This document shows positions 39,330 through 50,750 of a stretch of DNA of 64,000 bases, piece after piece; the first letter of the stretch is position 1, and each line of letters opens with the position of its first letter. Position numbers and translations under genes: made by a program. This DNA is from Heterocephalus glaber (Eukaryota; Chordata; Mammalia; Rodentia; Bathyergidae): NCBI RefSeq assembly GCF_000247695.1, contig NW_004624776.1, positions 11,177,113 through 11,241,112 on the forward strand, read 5' to 3'. A model generated the notes under the pieces. It worked only from the letters and a program-made list of their open reading frames with translations. It did no database searches and had not been told where the DNA came from.

Positions 39330-39500
39330 TAGTTCAGGAGTCAACAAGCTATGGTTTCCAGGTTAAATCTGGCTGCTCCTTTTTGTATAAACCATTATCT
39401 GAGAAAGACTTTTACATTTTAAAATATTTTTATTATCAAAAAAATTACTTTGTGACATCTAAAATTATAAAGAATTCAAATTAACGCCCATAAATTAATG
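39330..39500. repeat. Old hAT-Charlie MITE fragment
   Basis: CAGGAGTCAACAAGCTATGG, AAATCTGGCTGCTCCTTTTTG and GACTTTTACATTTTAAAATA match the well-known CAGGAGTCAGCAAACTATGG class of old eutherian hAT MITEs. It lies only about 60 bp from the younger hAT element. Confidence 0.6.
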
Positions 39501-39555
39501 TCATTTTCTTCATTAGTAATCTTGTTTTCCAGGAACATTATAATCAATTACTGTT

Positions 39556-39795
39556 ATAAACCAGGCTTGGTGTCATGACTGTAATCCTGGCACTTGGGAG
39601 GTTGAAGCAGTAGGGTCACTGTGAGTTCGAGGCCAACCTGGGCTATGTAATACATTCAAGGCCAGCCTGAACTACATAACAAGACCCTAGGGCCAGGGAT
39701 TTAGCTCAGTGGCACCACGCCTGCCTTGAAAGCGCAAGGTCCTGGGTTTGATCCCTGGTACTGGAAAAAAAAAAGACCTTGTCTCAAAAAAACCT
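39556..39795 (+). repeat. B1-type SINE split by an ID SINE
   Basis: CCAGGCTTGGTGTCATGACTG through ACATAACAAGACCCT, then an ID (39690-39772), then the remaining GACCTTGTCTCAAAAAAA. Confidence 0.88.
39690..39772 (+). repeat. ID-type SINE inside a B1
   Basis: GGGCCAGGGATTTAGCTCAG through GATCCCTGGTACTGG and an A-tail. The flanks share AAGACC. Confidence 0.88.
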
Positions 39796-39925
39796 GAGAG
39801 GGGAGGAGGGAGGGAGAAGGAGAGAGAGAAAGAAGGGGAGAGAGGGAGGGAGAGAGAGGAAAAAAGGAAAGAAAAGAAAGGAAAAGAAGTGAGGAAGAGA
39901 AGAATGGAGGGAGAAAGAGAAATCC
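39796..39925. repeat. Purine-rich (GGGA/GAAA) low-complexity tract
   Basis: About 130 bp of almost pure A/G on the plus strand, immediately after a B1 A-tail, from which it probably grew. Confidence 0.85.
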
Positions 39926-39954
39926 AAAACAAAGCAACAACTTCGGGTCAAATC

Positions 39955-40115
39955 CTAGCTCTTTATTAAACATATGGCCTTGGGCCAATAACTCAGCCTC
40001 CCTGTCCTGAGAGCCTCAGCACCCTCAACTGAATAATAAGGTGCCCTCTCAGGATTGCTAAGAAGATGATGAGATGACAGATGTCAAAGCTTAGCACAGG
40101 CTCTGTCTACAATGA
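39955..40115 (+). repeat. MIR SINE
   Basis: TGGCCTTGGGCCAATAACTC, TCAACTGAATAATAAGG and AAGATGATGAGATGACAGATG follow the MIR core pattern. Confidence 0.65.
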
Positions 40116-40930
40116 GTAGTGGCCCAGAGTGAGCAGTGGTTACCACTGTTACTACTGACAAGGGTCTTGGGCTCATGAGAAGCAAAGGTCAGACCCAGCC
40201 AGGCCTTTGTTCTTTCTATTGCCATCTTGGTGGCCAAGAGATCCCCAGCAGCTCTCCTGGCACCCTAGGAGCTCCTCCCAAGAATCCATCCCTTGTGACA
40301 GCTACCAGTCACACAGTTCCCGGGAGCTTGAGAGAACCTCTTCAGCAGATCAGCAGTTTTCAATACAAACTGAGAGGGAACAGGCAGACCCATTAAGACC
40401 CACTCAGCCTGCGCTGATCCTCCAGAGCCCAGGCTGATCACCATCCTTGTAAGCAGGGCCTTTCCACAGTGCCAGAAAGTCCTGTTCTCAGCCTCAGGAG
40501 CCAGATTGCTCAAGGGGATTGAGGAATTGCTGATGTTGATTCAGAGGAAGCAGGAAGCTCAGCCCTGCTTGTTCTTGCTTGGGCTGATCAAGTGCCTCAG
40601 TGTGGGAACAATCAGCCACACCAGATGGAGGGACACTGAGAGCAGCTAACCTGAGCAGGAGGCACCAGGGCTGGTTTAGCATGGAGGGTCTCAGCCGAGA
40701 ACAGCCAATGGTGCGAAGTTCTTAATGTTGGCACAAGGCAGTGTGGTAGGGTAGACAGCACCAGACAAGGTTCCCTATGCCACCATGTCCCATTTAAGTG
40801 ACCCTAAGCATGGCATGTGATCTTTCTGACTGTGACCTGGAGGCATGGGCAGATGAAATGAATATTGTTCAAAATTAAGGGGGAATGAAGCTACATATGG
40901 AATTTTCCACAATAATCCTAAGAGAAGGAG
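40116..40930. other. No gene or confident repeat seen
   Basis: Moderately GC-rich unique-looking sequence. Overlapping open frames of 60-86 codons on both strands have no recognisable pattern. Confidence 0.45.
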
Positions 40931-41140
40931 TGTCAGTCTGCTCAGGCTGTCTTCACAAAGTACTACAGACTGGGTGTCTTCAACAACAGCTAATCGTCTC
41001 TCAGTTCTGGAGTGCTAGGCACTCAGGGAAGAAGCTGAAAAATCAGAAGAGGTTGTGTGGAAGAAGTGACATTTTGCCTTTGCGGACAAAGACTTTGGTG
41101 GGCGAAGGGATTCCAGATGGCAGGAATGACATGAGTGAAG
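40931..41140 (-). mobile_element. MLT1-type MaLR LTR fragment
   Basis: GTCTGCTCAGGCTGTCTTCAC, AAAGTACTACAGACTGGGTG and CTCTCAGTTCTGGAGTGC match the antisense MLT1 pattern. Confidence 0.55.
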
Positions 41141-41935
41141 GCCAGGAAACAGGAAAGACAAGCCATATTTAGGGTTGCTGAGTAGATCGGGTCTCAAAGG
41201 AACAGAAAGAAGATTGTGTCAGAAGTGAGTGGGCTGTCATGCTAGATGTGCAGATAAGAATTGTGCCTCTGAGAGAGGAATCTGCCTCACCTGTTCTTTG
41301 CAGCTTGGAGGTTTGGAATCAAGCTACAGAGAGGTAAAAGGAAGAGATGGGAGAATGGAGAAGTCGGCAAAGTTCTCTCCCTTCCAGTGAAAGGGTACAG
41401 AGAGGAAGGAAGCAGCAACGATTGCAAGCTGCTTTGATTATCAAGAGCATAAGCAGACTTTTACTTGGAATAACTGTTCTCTCCATTCTACCCATTGCAG
41501 TGGGCGTTTGGATTTGCATGTCAGCATGTGAAAACTGACTTGACTGATGCTTATTTTTGAGCATCTAAATCTGTTGCAGTTGAATGCTTTTGTTTGTATA
41601 CCATTCACAGCATGAGTATTATTGCTCATGCAAACACTTCCTTTCAAGCGTGGATGGTGGGAGCCACCGGAAGCTTCTGCTATATCTCGTGATGGTTCCT
41701 GGGGTGGAAGTCAGTCCTATTGCAAGAACCTCTACAATAGCATCACACATTAACCACATTAGTTTCTAAAGTATGATGGGACCAGGGACAATAAAGAGAA
41801 GGATCTGTTGGTGCCAAACTGTCCCTTGGGTGGGGAATTTGGAAGGACCAATCTGATTCTTAACAGCTGGATCATTGAAGTAAACTAGGGTCTTCCCACC
41901 CACTTTTATCAGTCAGGAACCTCCATCCCATTGGG
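41141..41935. other. No gene or confident repeat seen
   Basis: Unique-looking sequence; nothing recognised on either strand. Confidence 0.45.
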
Positions 41936-41949
41936 TGTGGGATTCAGTT

Positions 41950-42061
41950 GTTTTTTTGTTTTGTTTTGTTTTGTTTGTTTGTTTTTGCTGTACCGGAGAT
42001 CGAACTCAGGTCTTTGCACTTGCAAGGCAGATGCAGCACAACTGAGCTAAATCCCCAGCCC
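41950..42061 (-). repeat. ID-type SINE with 14-bp target-site duplication
   Basis: (TTTTG)n tail, TACCGGAGATCGAACTCAGG through CTGAGCTAAATCCCCAGCCC. The flanks are TGTGGGATTCAGTT at 41936-41949 and 42062-42075. Confidence 0.94.
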
Positions 42062-42148
42062 TGTGGGATTCAGTTTTTAAAGCACCCAAGAAACAGTAAG
42101 GGAAACCTGAAAATGTTCTTTCCCTTTTGGAGTCTGGAGAAAAAGACT

Positions 42149-42270
42149 CATGCCTGTCATGTTGGAACACACTTGTAATCCCAGCTTCTTGGGAGGCTGA
42201 GGCAGAGAGTCAAAACTTGGAGCCAGTCTGGGGAACTTAAGAAGATTCTGTTTCAAAATTAAAATTTTTT
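42149..42270 (+). repeat. B1-type SINE
   Basis: ACACTTGTAATCCCAGCTTC through TCTGTTTCAAAATTAAAA. Confidence 0.75.
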
Positions 42271-42299
42271 AAAAGGAGGGGGGTGTAGCTCAGTATGTA

Positions 42300-42352
42300 C
42301 AGAAAAATACACACATACATGCATGCATACATACTTACATACCTACATATAA
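42300..42352. repeat. (CATA)n microsatellite
   Basis: ACACATACATGCATGCATAC and continued CATA-type units, next to a GGGGTGTAGCTCAG SINE remnant. Confidence 0.75.
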
Positions 42353-42454
42353 GCATGGTCTGCTTTATGCATGAGAAAGGTACTGTCTCAATAGAAAGAT
42401 CCACTGATGCTTTTCTGGTACATTGTGTCAAAAATTCAACTTTCACTGTTTTCG

Positions 42455-42540
42455 TTTTCTTGCAGTGCTGGGAACTGAACCCAGGGAGTGGTGTTATGCT
42501 GGGCAAGAATGCTTACTATTGAACTACATCCCCAGCTCCA
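42455..42540 (-). repeat. ID-type SINE, older subtype
   Basis: GTGCTGGGAACTGAACCCAG through CTACATCCCCAGCTC. Confidence 0.7.
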
Positions 42541-42758
42541 TACCAAAAATTCACAATGCTACTTGAAGAATATTATTTTCTAAACCTTCCTGTGTCGATA
42601 AATGTAAGCTTTGGAAAAAAAGAGTCTGAAAATATTAGAGAGACATTAAAGGAGACTAAAAAGATATGATAACTGAATAAAATATGTGACTTGATTTTTC
42701 ACTAGAGAGAAAAATGCTATAAAGAGCATTACTGGATCTTTATAAAAAACGCAATGAA

Positions 42759-42865
42759 AGCTGGGCATACTGGTGCATCCCTGTTATCCCAGAACTCTAG
42801 GAGGCTGAGGCAGGAGGATCACAACCTGAACAACTTAGTGAGATCCTATCTCAAAATAAAAAATA
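42759..42865 (+). repeat. B1-type SINE
   Basis: AGCTGGGCATACTGGTGCATC through GAGATCCTATCTCAAAATAAA. Confidence 0.75.
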
Positions 42866-42867
42866 TG

Positions 42868-42945
42868 GACCAGAGATGCAGCTCAGTGTGAAGGCACTGG
42901 GTTCAATCCCCATTACCATAGACACATACACACACACACATGTAA
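42868..42945 (+). repeat. ID-type SINE, older, with CA-rich tail
   Basis: GGACCAGAGATGCAGCTCAG, GTTCAATCCCCATTACC, then ACACACACAC. Confidence 0.65.
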
Positions 42946-42999
42946 TAATACCAAAATTAACGATGATGATGACGATGAACATAAGAGACAAGAAAAAAA

Positions 43000-44224
43000 C
43001 CTTTAAGATATAATTTCACACTATAAAGATAGCTATACCCTAGGACAGATAATAATAAGTGTTGACAAGGATGTGGGGAAATAGGAACTCTCACACATTG
43101 CTGGTAAAAATGTAAAATGGTGCAGCTGCCCTGGAAAATAATACCTCAAAGTCATCCCATGACCCAGCAATTCCACTCCTAGGTGTAAAAATGTATGGCC
43201 AAACAAAACCTTGTACGAATTATGTTCACAGCCCCATTATTCCTGATAGTCAAAAGTGGAAACAAGCCAAATGTCCATCAGCTGACAAATGGATAAATAA
43301 ATGTGGTACATCCAAACAATGGAATATTATTCAGCACTGAAAATTAGTGATTAAGCCATGAGAGACACAGAGGAATCTTAAATGCATATTGTTAAGTAAA
43401 AGAAGCCCACCTGAAAAGGCTGCCTACTGTATGACTTCAACTGTATGACATTCTGGAAAGTGAAACACTATGGAGACAATAAAAAGTTCAATAGTTACCA
43501 AAAAGTAAGACGGGATGGGTGAGGGCTGAGAGGTGAATAAGTGGATCATAGAGGGGTTTTAGGATGGTGACACTACTCTGTATGGTATTGTAATAGTGGA
43601 TACAATGTTATGATTTTGATTTAAAAGTCCCCTAAAACTCTCACGTGCTCAGAGACAGGGTTTTTGGAAGGTGATTGGATCATGGGGCGCTGTACTCATC
43701 AGCAAATTCACCCACATGAGTTCAGCAGTTAATGTGCTGTTGGGAGATGGGGCCTACTTTGAGGTGGGTGCATGAGGCCGGGAGAGAAGGTCCTCCTTTC
43801 CCTCTGCTTCCCAGCCACTGTGATGTGAGCAGCTTTCCTCAAAGGCAACCCTTTGGCAATATGTTTCTGTGTTTGATCCTGCCAATTGTGGAATGAAACT
43901 TCTGAAGCTATGAATCAATATTAGCTCTCTTCCTTAAATCATGAGTGTCAGGTATTATGTCCCAGCAACAGGAAAGTAACTCAGACACGCATCATTATAA
44001 TTTCTCAAAACCCTAAGACTGAACCTGATGTCAGCTCTGGACTTGGTTGATAGTGATGTGTCAGTGTGGGTTCATTGACTGTAACGAATGTACCACCATG
44101 GACAATGGTTTGGGGCATTTATGCACCAGTTGGGGCAGATTGTACATGGGAACTCTCTGTATGTGCCAGTCTGTTAACCTGAGAATCTAGAACTGCTCTA
44201 AAACAGAAATTCTAAAAGATAAAG
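43000..44224 (+). mobile_element. Old L1M 3' end, split by a MaLR LTR
   Basis: GACCCAGCAATTCCACTCCTA, AGCCCCATTATTCCTGATAG and TGGAATATTATTCAGCACTG are L1M ORF2/3' words. After the LTR (43612-43987) the 3' end resumes with ATTATAATTTCTCAAAACCC and closes with GAGAATCTAGAACTGCTC. Confidence 0.75.
43612..43987 (+). mobile_element. MaLR (MST/MLT1-type) LTR inside L1M
   Basis: TATGATTTTGATTTAAAAGTC, GGTGATTGGATCATGG, GTTGGGAGATGGGGCC, GAAGCTATGAATC and GGAAAGTAACTCAGAC form the plus-strand MaLR pattern. Confidence 0.65.
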
Positions 44225-44545
44225 AGTAGACAGAGCTCAAGCTAAGGGACACAGGTGGCCTCTAGAAGCTGGAGAAGGAAAGTAGATTGTTTCCTAGAGC
44301 CCTCGAAAGGCACACAGCCTTGTTCATGTCTTTTCTCTTTTTTCCTTTGTAGTGCTGGGGATGAGACCCTAGCATGCTGGGCGTTATGCGGATTAGGCAA
44401 GCACTCTGCTTACATCTTGATTTGAGCTCCATGAGGCCCATTTTAGAGTCACTTCCACAAAGGTGAGGTAATACATTTTTGTTGCTTGAAACCATCAAGT
44501 CTGCGGTAATTTTTTATAGCAGCCATAAAAAGGACTATTTAGGAG
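44225..44545 (+). mobile_element. MLT1-type LTR split by an antisense ID SINE
   Basis: AAGCTGGAGAAGGAAAGTAG, CCTAGAGCCCTCGAAAGG, CTTGATTTGAGCTCCATGAGG and GTAATTTTTTATAGCAGCC follow MLT1. An ID-like block (about 44336-44412, TGCTGGGGATGAGACCC) splits it. Confidence 0.65.
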
Positions 44546-45454
44546 TATTTTCATAAATGCTCCATAGTTATGTGCAATGGAGTTGGGTGCAGACCACACA
44601 GGTAGCTTCCATACTGAAGTATTCCATGCTTTGTGATGTTTCTAGAAATCTAAAATTATGTTTAAATAAGTGTTTTTAAAAGAGTCTGAGACTTGCCAAA
44701 AATGAGCAATCAAGGCTACTTGTGCCCTGGACCCCAAGCATTAGGCCCTGGAGTCTTTCTCTTCCTAGTCTCCATAGCTTCTCCTCATAAAGAGGGATCC
44801 AGACAAGCCCAAGAGAAAGACCACAACCATGTCCTGAAGGGCCTGTCCAGGGAAAAACTGAAGCAAAGGATGATGTGCTAGTTCAAAGAAGAGGCAGTTC
44901 CTTTGTTGCAGTGAACTGCAAGCCCCTTGAAAGAGAGAAACTGAGCAACTACCCAAAGATTTAGAGGCAGAGTAATAGCAAAGTACTGTGGAGTGTGCTG
45001 AGCAATTGGAAAATGCTAAATAAATGCTTATTATGGAAAATAAACACGCTGGGCCACCTCTCTATTGTGGGACTCAGTAAATGCAGAGTTAAAAACAAAA
45101 CACCACTACTTTTTGTAATGTGTACCTATTCCTTGGCCTGAGAAAAACAGAGTCTTAATAATCCGGATCCTTCTTTTCTTTAGGTTATAGTATGAATATT
45201 AGGAAATGCAGCTTTACAGGAAAAGAGATTTGTTAAATGTTCAGTCATTTGGATTACCCTGCTGCTCCTTCCCTTTGTGAGGACTCTGCGTCACCCAGAT
45301 GTTGGGGCCAGATGAAATGTCTCCTCTCAGTCTTCACTTTGACCCCTCCTAACAGAAAGACTGGACTCCCCTCACTAGCTGCTACCCACCAGCCTGCCCC
45401 AAACCCCACTGCTCACCTTTTTGTGCCTGCCTGCCTTGTGAACTAGGCCCTGCA
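44546..45454. other. No gene or confident repeat seen
   Basis: Unique-looking sequence; open frames of 60-70 codons without recognisable pattern. Confidence 0.4.
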
Positions 45455-45790
45455 CATCCACATTCACAAGTTCTGCAACCTCAGGCTCAACCAACCCCAG
45501 ATCCACAACACTAGAAAAAGATTGTGTCTGGACTGAACAAGAATAGATTTTTTTTCTTGTCATTCCCTGAACAATACAGTATAACAACTATTTGTATAGC
45601 ACTTACATTGTATTAAGCATAACTATTTACATAGCATTGACATTGTGTAAGTCATCTAGAGATGATTTAGCATCCACAGGAGGCTATGTAGAGGTTCTGT
45701 GCAAATACTACTTCATTTTGTATGAGGGAATTGAGCATATGCAGATCTGATATCCACAGGAGCCCTAGAAGCAGATGGGGGATGATTATA
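45455..45790. mobile_element. MER2/Tigger-type DNA element
   Basis: CACATTCACAAGTTCTGCAACC, CAACTATTTGTATAGCACTTAC, CATCTAGAGATGATTTAGC and GAGCATATGCAGATCTGATA match the recalled MER2 consensus closely. Confidence 0.78.
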
Positions 45791-45894
45791 TTCTGTGATT
45801 ATCTAACTTCATTTCTTTGTCAAACTTCAGGTTCCTAAGGGGCAACTTTTTATTTGCACACCCAGTAGAAAGGTTGGCTTAAGGCTGGCCAAGA

Positions 45895-46075
45895 TTGATC
45901 GTCAACTGAGTGACCGGGGGAAAGTCTTTTAGCTGCTGCATGTCCCAATTTGCATATCTGTAACATGGGGATAATGATAGTACAGACCTTACAGGATTAT
46001 TGTGGTGCATTTACAAGAAACTCTTTAGAACTTGTCTGGCACATGTCTTATGCTCAGTACACTTTACAAATCATT
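45895..46075 (+). repeat. MIR SINE
   Basis: AACTGAGTGACCGGGGGAAAG, TTTGCATATCTGTAACATGGGG, ATAATGATAGTACAGACC and CAGGATTATTGTGGTGC give the MIR core and 3' end. Confidence 0.8.
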
Positions 46076-46885
46076 ATTCTTGGGCAGACTGGATTTACTC
46101 TATCAAGATCTCTGAGAGCAGGGGCCAGGAGTCTATTTTAAACAAGTATTCCCGAAGGATCCTGCCACACCCTGGCTTCTGGGGACAGTAAATGCAATCC
46201 AAACACCTTATTTTATGAATCATTTACCCAAATTCATAAAGAGCTTGCATAATCTACTGCCTAATCTATCATTAATCATGGCAGGCTTCAACAAGTGCAA
46301 GTAACACTGTTTGATTTTTACATGTTTTCCGCACCCAGGAGACAAAAGGCATCAGAACAGAGAAGCCACTGGGAGGACATGGGGCAGTGCTTCCATTTGG
46401 AAGCAAAATTTCACTTCCTTCCACAGCCAGACTTAAAGGAAAAGCTTCCTTTCTCGTTCTCATCCCCTTCAAACCCATAAAACAGGGAACTCTGTTTTGA
46501 TGTTTCTTCTTTATGTAAATAATAATAGAAGAATTTTTAGTGAGACACGGGCTGCCCGGCTAAAGACTACCACATACTATGGGATGTGGGCAGATAAGAT
46601 GTGGTCAACTTCAGGGCCAGAGCCTGAAAAGAAAGAAGCCTTCCCTCTCTGCCCTTTCCAACCCCCTTTTTGCCCGCTGGAATATGGACCGGGCTGAGAG
46701 CCACTTAGACTGTGGGAAGGACAGTGATGCCTTGGAAAGGCAGGGGACTGAGAAGTGGCTCCAGACCTACAAGGCCCAGCCTGCACTGCACAGGGGGAGA
46801 GAGACACTTGTCCCATATTTAAGTCATTTGGAGTTCATATCACCTAAATTCCCCTACTAATTCAGAATTCAAGAATTGAATACAG
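46076..46885. other. No gene or confident repeat seen
   Basis: Unique-looking sequence; overlapping short frames only. Confidence 0.4.
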
Positions 46886-47032
46886 CTGGGTGTGGTGGCA
46901 CACACCTATAGTCCCAGTACTCAGGAGGCCGAGGCAGGATTGCCTTGAGTTCGAGGCCAACCTGGGCTTGCTTTATAGTGAGTTCAAAACTAGCCTAAAT
47001 TCCAAACATAACAAGACCCTGTCTCAAAACAA
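46886..47032 (+). repeat. B1-type SINE
   Basis: GCTGGGTGTGGTGGCACACAC through CAAGACCCTGTCTCAAAAC. Confidence 0.9.
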
Positions 47033-47139
47033 AGGATCTAATACAGTATCCTCCCTCCTGCTGTGGGTGGTCCAGGCCAGGCAGTGGTTTTGGATTTAGA
47101 CTTTGGGCTTGAATTCATGCACTGTCATATACTATTAAT

Positions 47140-47505
47140 ATGCTAAGGCTACGGTAACAGAGTATCACAGGCTGAATGGCTTAAAGAGCAAAAATTCACT
47201 GTTGGTTCAGGAGCTGGGAAGTTCCGGGTCAGAGGGTGCCAGGATGGGTCCAGTCCGGGCACTTCCCTTCACTCCTGGTAGCACCTTGGACACAGCACTC
47301 CATCTCCACCCTTGTCCTCATGTGGCATTTCTCCTGTCTCCCCCCTGTCTCTGGGTCTAATGCTCCCTTTTATGAGGACATCATGCACATTGGTAAGAGC
47401 CCACTATCCTGACTTCATTTTAATTTGACTTCCTCTATAAAGACCCTACCTCCATACAAGGTCATATTCTGAGGTACTGAAAGTTAACACAATTCAACCC
47501 ATCAC
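47140..47505 (-). mobile_element. MLT1-type MaLR LTR
   Basis: GTATCACAGGCTGAATGGCTT, GGTTCAGGAGCTGGGAAG, CATTTCTCCTGTCTCC and TCATATTCTGAGGTACTG match antisense MLT1. Confidence 0.65.
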
Positions 47506-48015
47506 ATTAACTCTCTTTACCCACAGATTTGGGGTATAACTTCATGTCTTAGAACTTCAGTTACCCCAATGGAAGTCCCTAGGACACATTGCAATTGTCA
47601 TGTTTCTATTTGAAGGCAGGAGACCCTTCCTACCAGCCAACCATCACTAAATATATGCAGTAGTCTTTGCCATTTTTTTCAGGCTACTTTCAGCCCCTTC
47701 CAGCATTTGCACTCAGCCCTTGCCTCGAGAGACCTGTGGCCCCTCTGCCATAGAGATGTGGGACAGCCAGACTCCCGCTTTCTCAGCCTCCTGCATAGCT
47801 ACACAGCCCAACCGACCACTGCCAACGCTCAGTGGGTCTGGGAGTTCAGAAAACTCTTCTTGATTAAAGCAGTCTATTCTACTGCTTGCAAGTGACAGCC
47901 TTGATGGGTACAACATGCAAAATGCAAGGCAAGTGGTTGGGTGGGAGAGTGAAGCAGCTTCCAGGTGCCCTACCAGGATGTAGACAGCAGGAAAATCAGC
48001 ACAGAAGAATACAGT
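47506..48015. other. No gene or confident repeat seen
   Basis: Unique-looking sequence. Confidence 0.4.
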
Positions 48016-48195
48016 GTAATGGCTTTCATTTCAGAAAGATTCAGATTCGAATCTCAGCTAATGCCACTTACCAGCTAAGAGACTCTGAGGAAGTTAATTA
48101 ACCTCTCTGATCATCCTTTTCCTCATCTGCCAAGTGATAACAGTAAGCTACTTAATAGTGATTGGGAAGATTAAATAATAATACACCTAAAACTC
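48016..48195 (+). repeat. MIR SINE
   Basis: GATTCAGATTCGAATCTCAGC, GCCACTTACCAGCTAAG, TTAATTAACCTCTCTG and TTTTCCTCATCTGCCAAGTG give a clear MIR core. Confidence 0.88.
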
Positions 48196-48204
48196 AGTGA
48201 TGAT

Positions 48205-48665
48205 AGAGGTGATGATTCATGTTAGGTGTCAACATGACTGGGTCACCTGGACACTTAGGGAAACATTGCTTTGGGTTTGTCTATAGGTGAGTCTTGGATG
48301 ACATCAATATTTGAATCAGTAGACCTGGTAAATCAAATTGCCCACCTGAATGTGAGTAGGCTTCCTCCAATCACGTGAAAGCCTGGATAGAACAAAAAAG
48401 TTGACCTCCCTCAAGTAAGAGGGAATTCTGCTGGCAGAAAGCCTTAGATTCCAAATATTCTATCAGCTGTCCTGGGTCCCTAGGTCGCTGACTGCGGAGT
48501 TTAAGACTTATCAGCCTGCAGAATCGCATGAGCCAGTTCCTTGTAACAAATCCATGTCTGTATCGCTATTTTGGATGAACATTGCTATGGGTCTGGGTTT
48601 AGGTCTAAGAAAAGGTTCAGCTAGCTCCTGTCCGTTCTTTTTCTCTGGAGAACTCTAACACAATA
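48205..48665 (+). mobile_element. MLT2-type (ERVL) LTR
   Basis: GTGTCAACATGACTGGGTC, TATTTGAATCAGTAGACC, AAATTGCCCACCTGAATGTG, GCATGAGCCAGTTCC and TCTCTGGAGAACTCTAACAC follow the MLT2 LTR from end to end. Confidence 0.75.
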
Positions 48666-48913
48666 ATACAATAATGTATTATTGTATTAATAATAACAAT
48701 AATGCGTGCTCAGTAGCCATGGTAGCAAATTGTTACTAGTTCTATTGTTATGCTACAAATGATGTGACCAGCACACAGGCCCCAGCCAAAACCTCTCAAA
48801 CACAATAGCGGCCTCCTCTTATTTTCCTGAAGTCTGGGAAAATTCATTGACCTTTCTTTTAGAACCCTGAACCTGTTGCTCTTGCCTCTCCCTGCATGTA
48901 TACGCACATGTGT

Positions 48914-48944
<31 letters not shown>

Positions 48945-49450
48945 TGCACATGCACTTCCTAGAGACAATCTGGGCCATATTGTGTGAAACAGGGTATGTT
49001 TGCAGATCCCAGAAGTGCCCTGTGCATTTCTACCTCTGGCCTCTTTACTCCACAGCCCCCAGGAGTCATTCTCCTCCTTCCTTGAAGTCTCCTGGGAAAA
49101 GAAAGCACGTGTATCAGGGGCTGTGTCTTGGGACATTGGTCAATGGAAAGTCTGCAGAGAGAAAGAGCAAGCGGGAGATGTCCCTGGGACCGGCTGGCTT
49201 ACTGCCCACCTCAGACATCTACCCACTGCCTCTGCCGGGGGATGGCTTTCAAAGTGGTCACTCAGCTGCCTGGGTACAGAGGACGCAGCTCTGCCAGACA
49301 ATCCTGGGAGCAGCTCAGTGCAGTCAACATACCCAGCACCCAGCCTCATAATTCCCTACTTCTACCCATCGAGGCTTTTGTGTCCCTTCCAGCCTGGCTC
49401 CTTGCTCCTAACCCTGCCCCACCCCAGGTACGGGAATCCTGAGATGGGCT
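48666..49450. other. No gene seen; contains a (CA)n tract
   Basis: A CA microsatellite lies at about 48914-48941. The GC-richer part (49.0-49.5 kb) holds overlapping open frames up to 169 codons on both strands, with no known protein pattern. I read these as chance frames. Confidence 0.45.
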
Positions 49451-49620
49451 GTAGGCTGGCAACAAAACCCAAGAGATTAGGCTCCCGAGCCCACCAGGGA
49501 GCTTGTTAAAACAGATCCATCCCCCATGGCTAAACACAGCAATAAGATCCCTGGGATTGGACCCCAGAACTGCCTTTTTAACAAGCTCCTCAAATATGCT
49601 GGCATGCACAAAGGCCTGGC
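49451..49620. repeat. MER5-type hAT MITE
   Basis: CCCACCAGGGAGCTTGTTAAAA, CCTGGGATTGGACCCCAGAA and TAACAAGCTCCTCAAATATG match MER5A including its palindromic arms. Confidence 0.65.
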
Positions 49621-49679
49621 CAGAGGAAACAACCCCGAGCTGAAAAAAATTTCTGTTCTTGCCTGAGCCAGATCTCCGG

Positions 49680-49775
49680 GTTTCTTGGTGTCTGTGATGT
49701 TAGGTCATTGCTTGCCCTCTATGATCCTATTTCCTCATCTGAAATATGGGAATGATAATGGACTAATGAGAAAAT
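49680..49775 (+). repeat. MIR SINE fragment
   Basis: TCCTATTTCCTCATCTGAAATA and ATGGGAATGATAATGG. Confidence 0.55.
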
Positions 49776-49796
49776 TTAAATGCTTGTTTGCTAGAC

Positions 49797-49935
49797 GGAG
49801 TATGGTGGTGGTTATTCCCAGTACTCAGGAGACTGAGGCAGGAGTTTCACCCAGAGTTTGAGACCAACCTGGGCTACATAGTGAGTTCGAGACCAGTCTG
49901 AACTACATAGTGAGATCTTCTCTCAAGAACAAAAT
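49797..49935 (+). repeat. B1-type SINE
   Basis: GTATGGTGGTGGTTATTCCC through GAGATCTTCTCTCAAGAAC, with the duplicated CTACATAGTGAGTTCGAGACC block. A 5' piece of a second B1 follows at 49938-49980. Confidence 0.88.
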
Positions 49936-49980
49936 AAAGCCAGGTGTGGTGGCCCATGCCTGTAATCCCAACACTCAACT

Positions 49981-50297
49981 GTGGTATTCTGAAGGTGGGA
50001 CCTTTGGTAGGTAATTAAGGTTAAATGCCGCCACAAGGGCGGGGCCCTAGTCTAATGGGACTATGGCTTTGTAAGAGGAGAGACCTGAGTAAGAGTGCTC
50101 AGTCTTTCTTGGCATGTGATGCCCAGTGCCACCTCAGGACTCTACAGAGTCCCCAGCAAGAAGGAGCTCATTCTATTTAGCTGCCTGATCTTGAACTGTC
50201 CAGCTTTCAAAATCATGAACTGAATAAAACTCTTTTCCTTATAAATTACTCAACCAGTGGCATTCAGTCATAGTAACAGAAAATAGACTAGGACAGT
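49981..50297 (+). mobile_element. MLT1-type MaLR LTR
   Basis: GTGGGACCTTTGGTAGGTAAT, CTAATGGGACTATGGC, TGATCTTGAACTGTCCAGC, TGAACTGAATAAAAC and AACAGAAAATAGACTAGGAC. Confidence 0.75.
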
Positions 50298-50499
50298 GAT
50301 GAGTACATCATTATTAGGTGTTATTGAGCACTAACTTCTCCCCTCCAAGCCGTCTTTTGCCCAGATATAAAATGTGGACCATCACATCTTTCTGTGGGAG
50401 TACTGTATCTTCTAGACTATGCAAGCAAGCACAAGAAGCACTCTTCCCCAAACAGCTGTATCATGTAACCATGTGCCTTTAAAAAAAAATACACTGCAA

Positions 50500-50750
50500 C
50501 TTCCTGAACACCTTATACGGGTCAGGTTCTACCAACAATTCTGCCTGATGAGCAATATCATCCCCAAATTAAAATAAGGAAACTTGTTCAAGGTCACAGG
50601 TCCATGAATGGCAAAATTGGGATTTGAAGGGCTGGAGATATAGCTCAGTGTTTCCGGCGTCTGCTGCACAAGCTCAAGGTCCCGAGTTTGATCCCCAGTA
50701 CCAAAAAAAATTGGGATTTGAACTCAGACCTCACTCAGGAACCCACCTAT
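50500..50750 (-). repeat. MIR SINE, split by an ID SINE
   Basis: GAGCAATATCATCCCCAAATT, TAAGGAAACTTGTTCAAGGTC and GGGATTTGAACTCAGACCTC are the antisense MIR core. Confidence 0.75.
50629..50708 (+). repeat. ID-type SINE with 14-bp target-site duplication
   Basis: GGGCTGGAGATATAGCTCAG through GATCCCCAGTACC and an A-tail. Perfect flanks AATTGGGATTTGAA at 50615-50628 and 50709-50722. Confidence 0.95.

Noticed and set aside
49000..49509. 169-codon open frame
   Set aside because: Overlapped by other long frames on both strands in a GC-richer stretch; starts near a CA repeat and shows no recognisable domain or splice structure.
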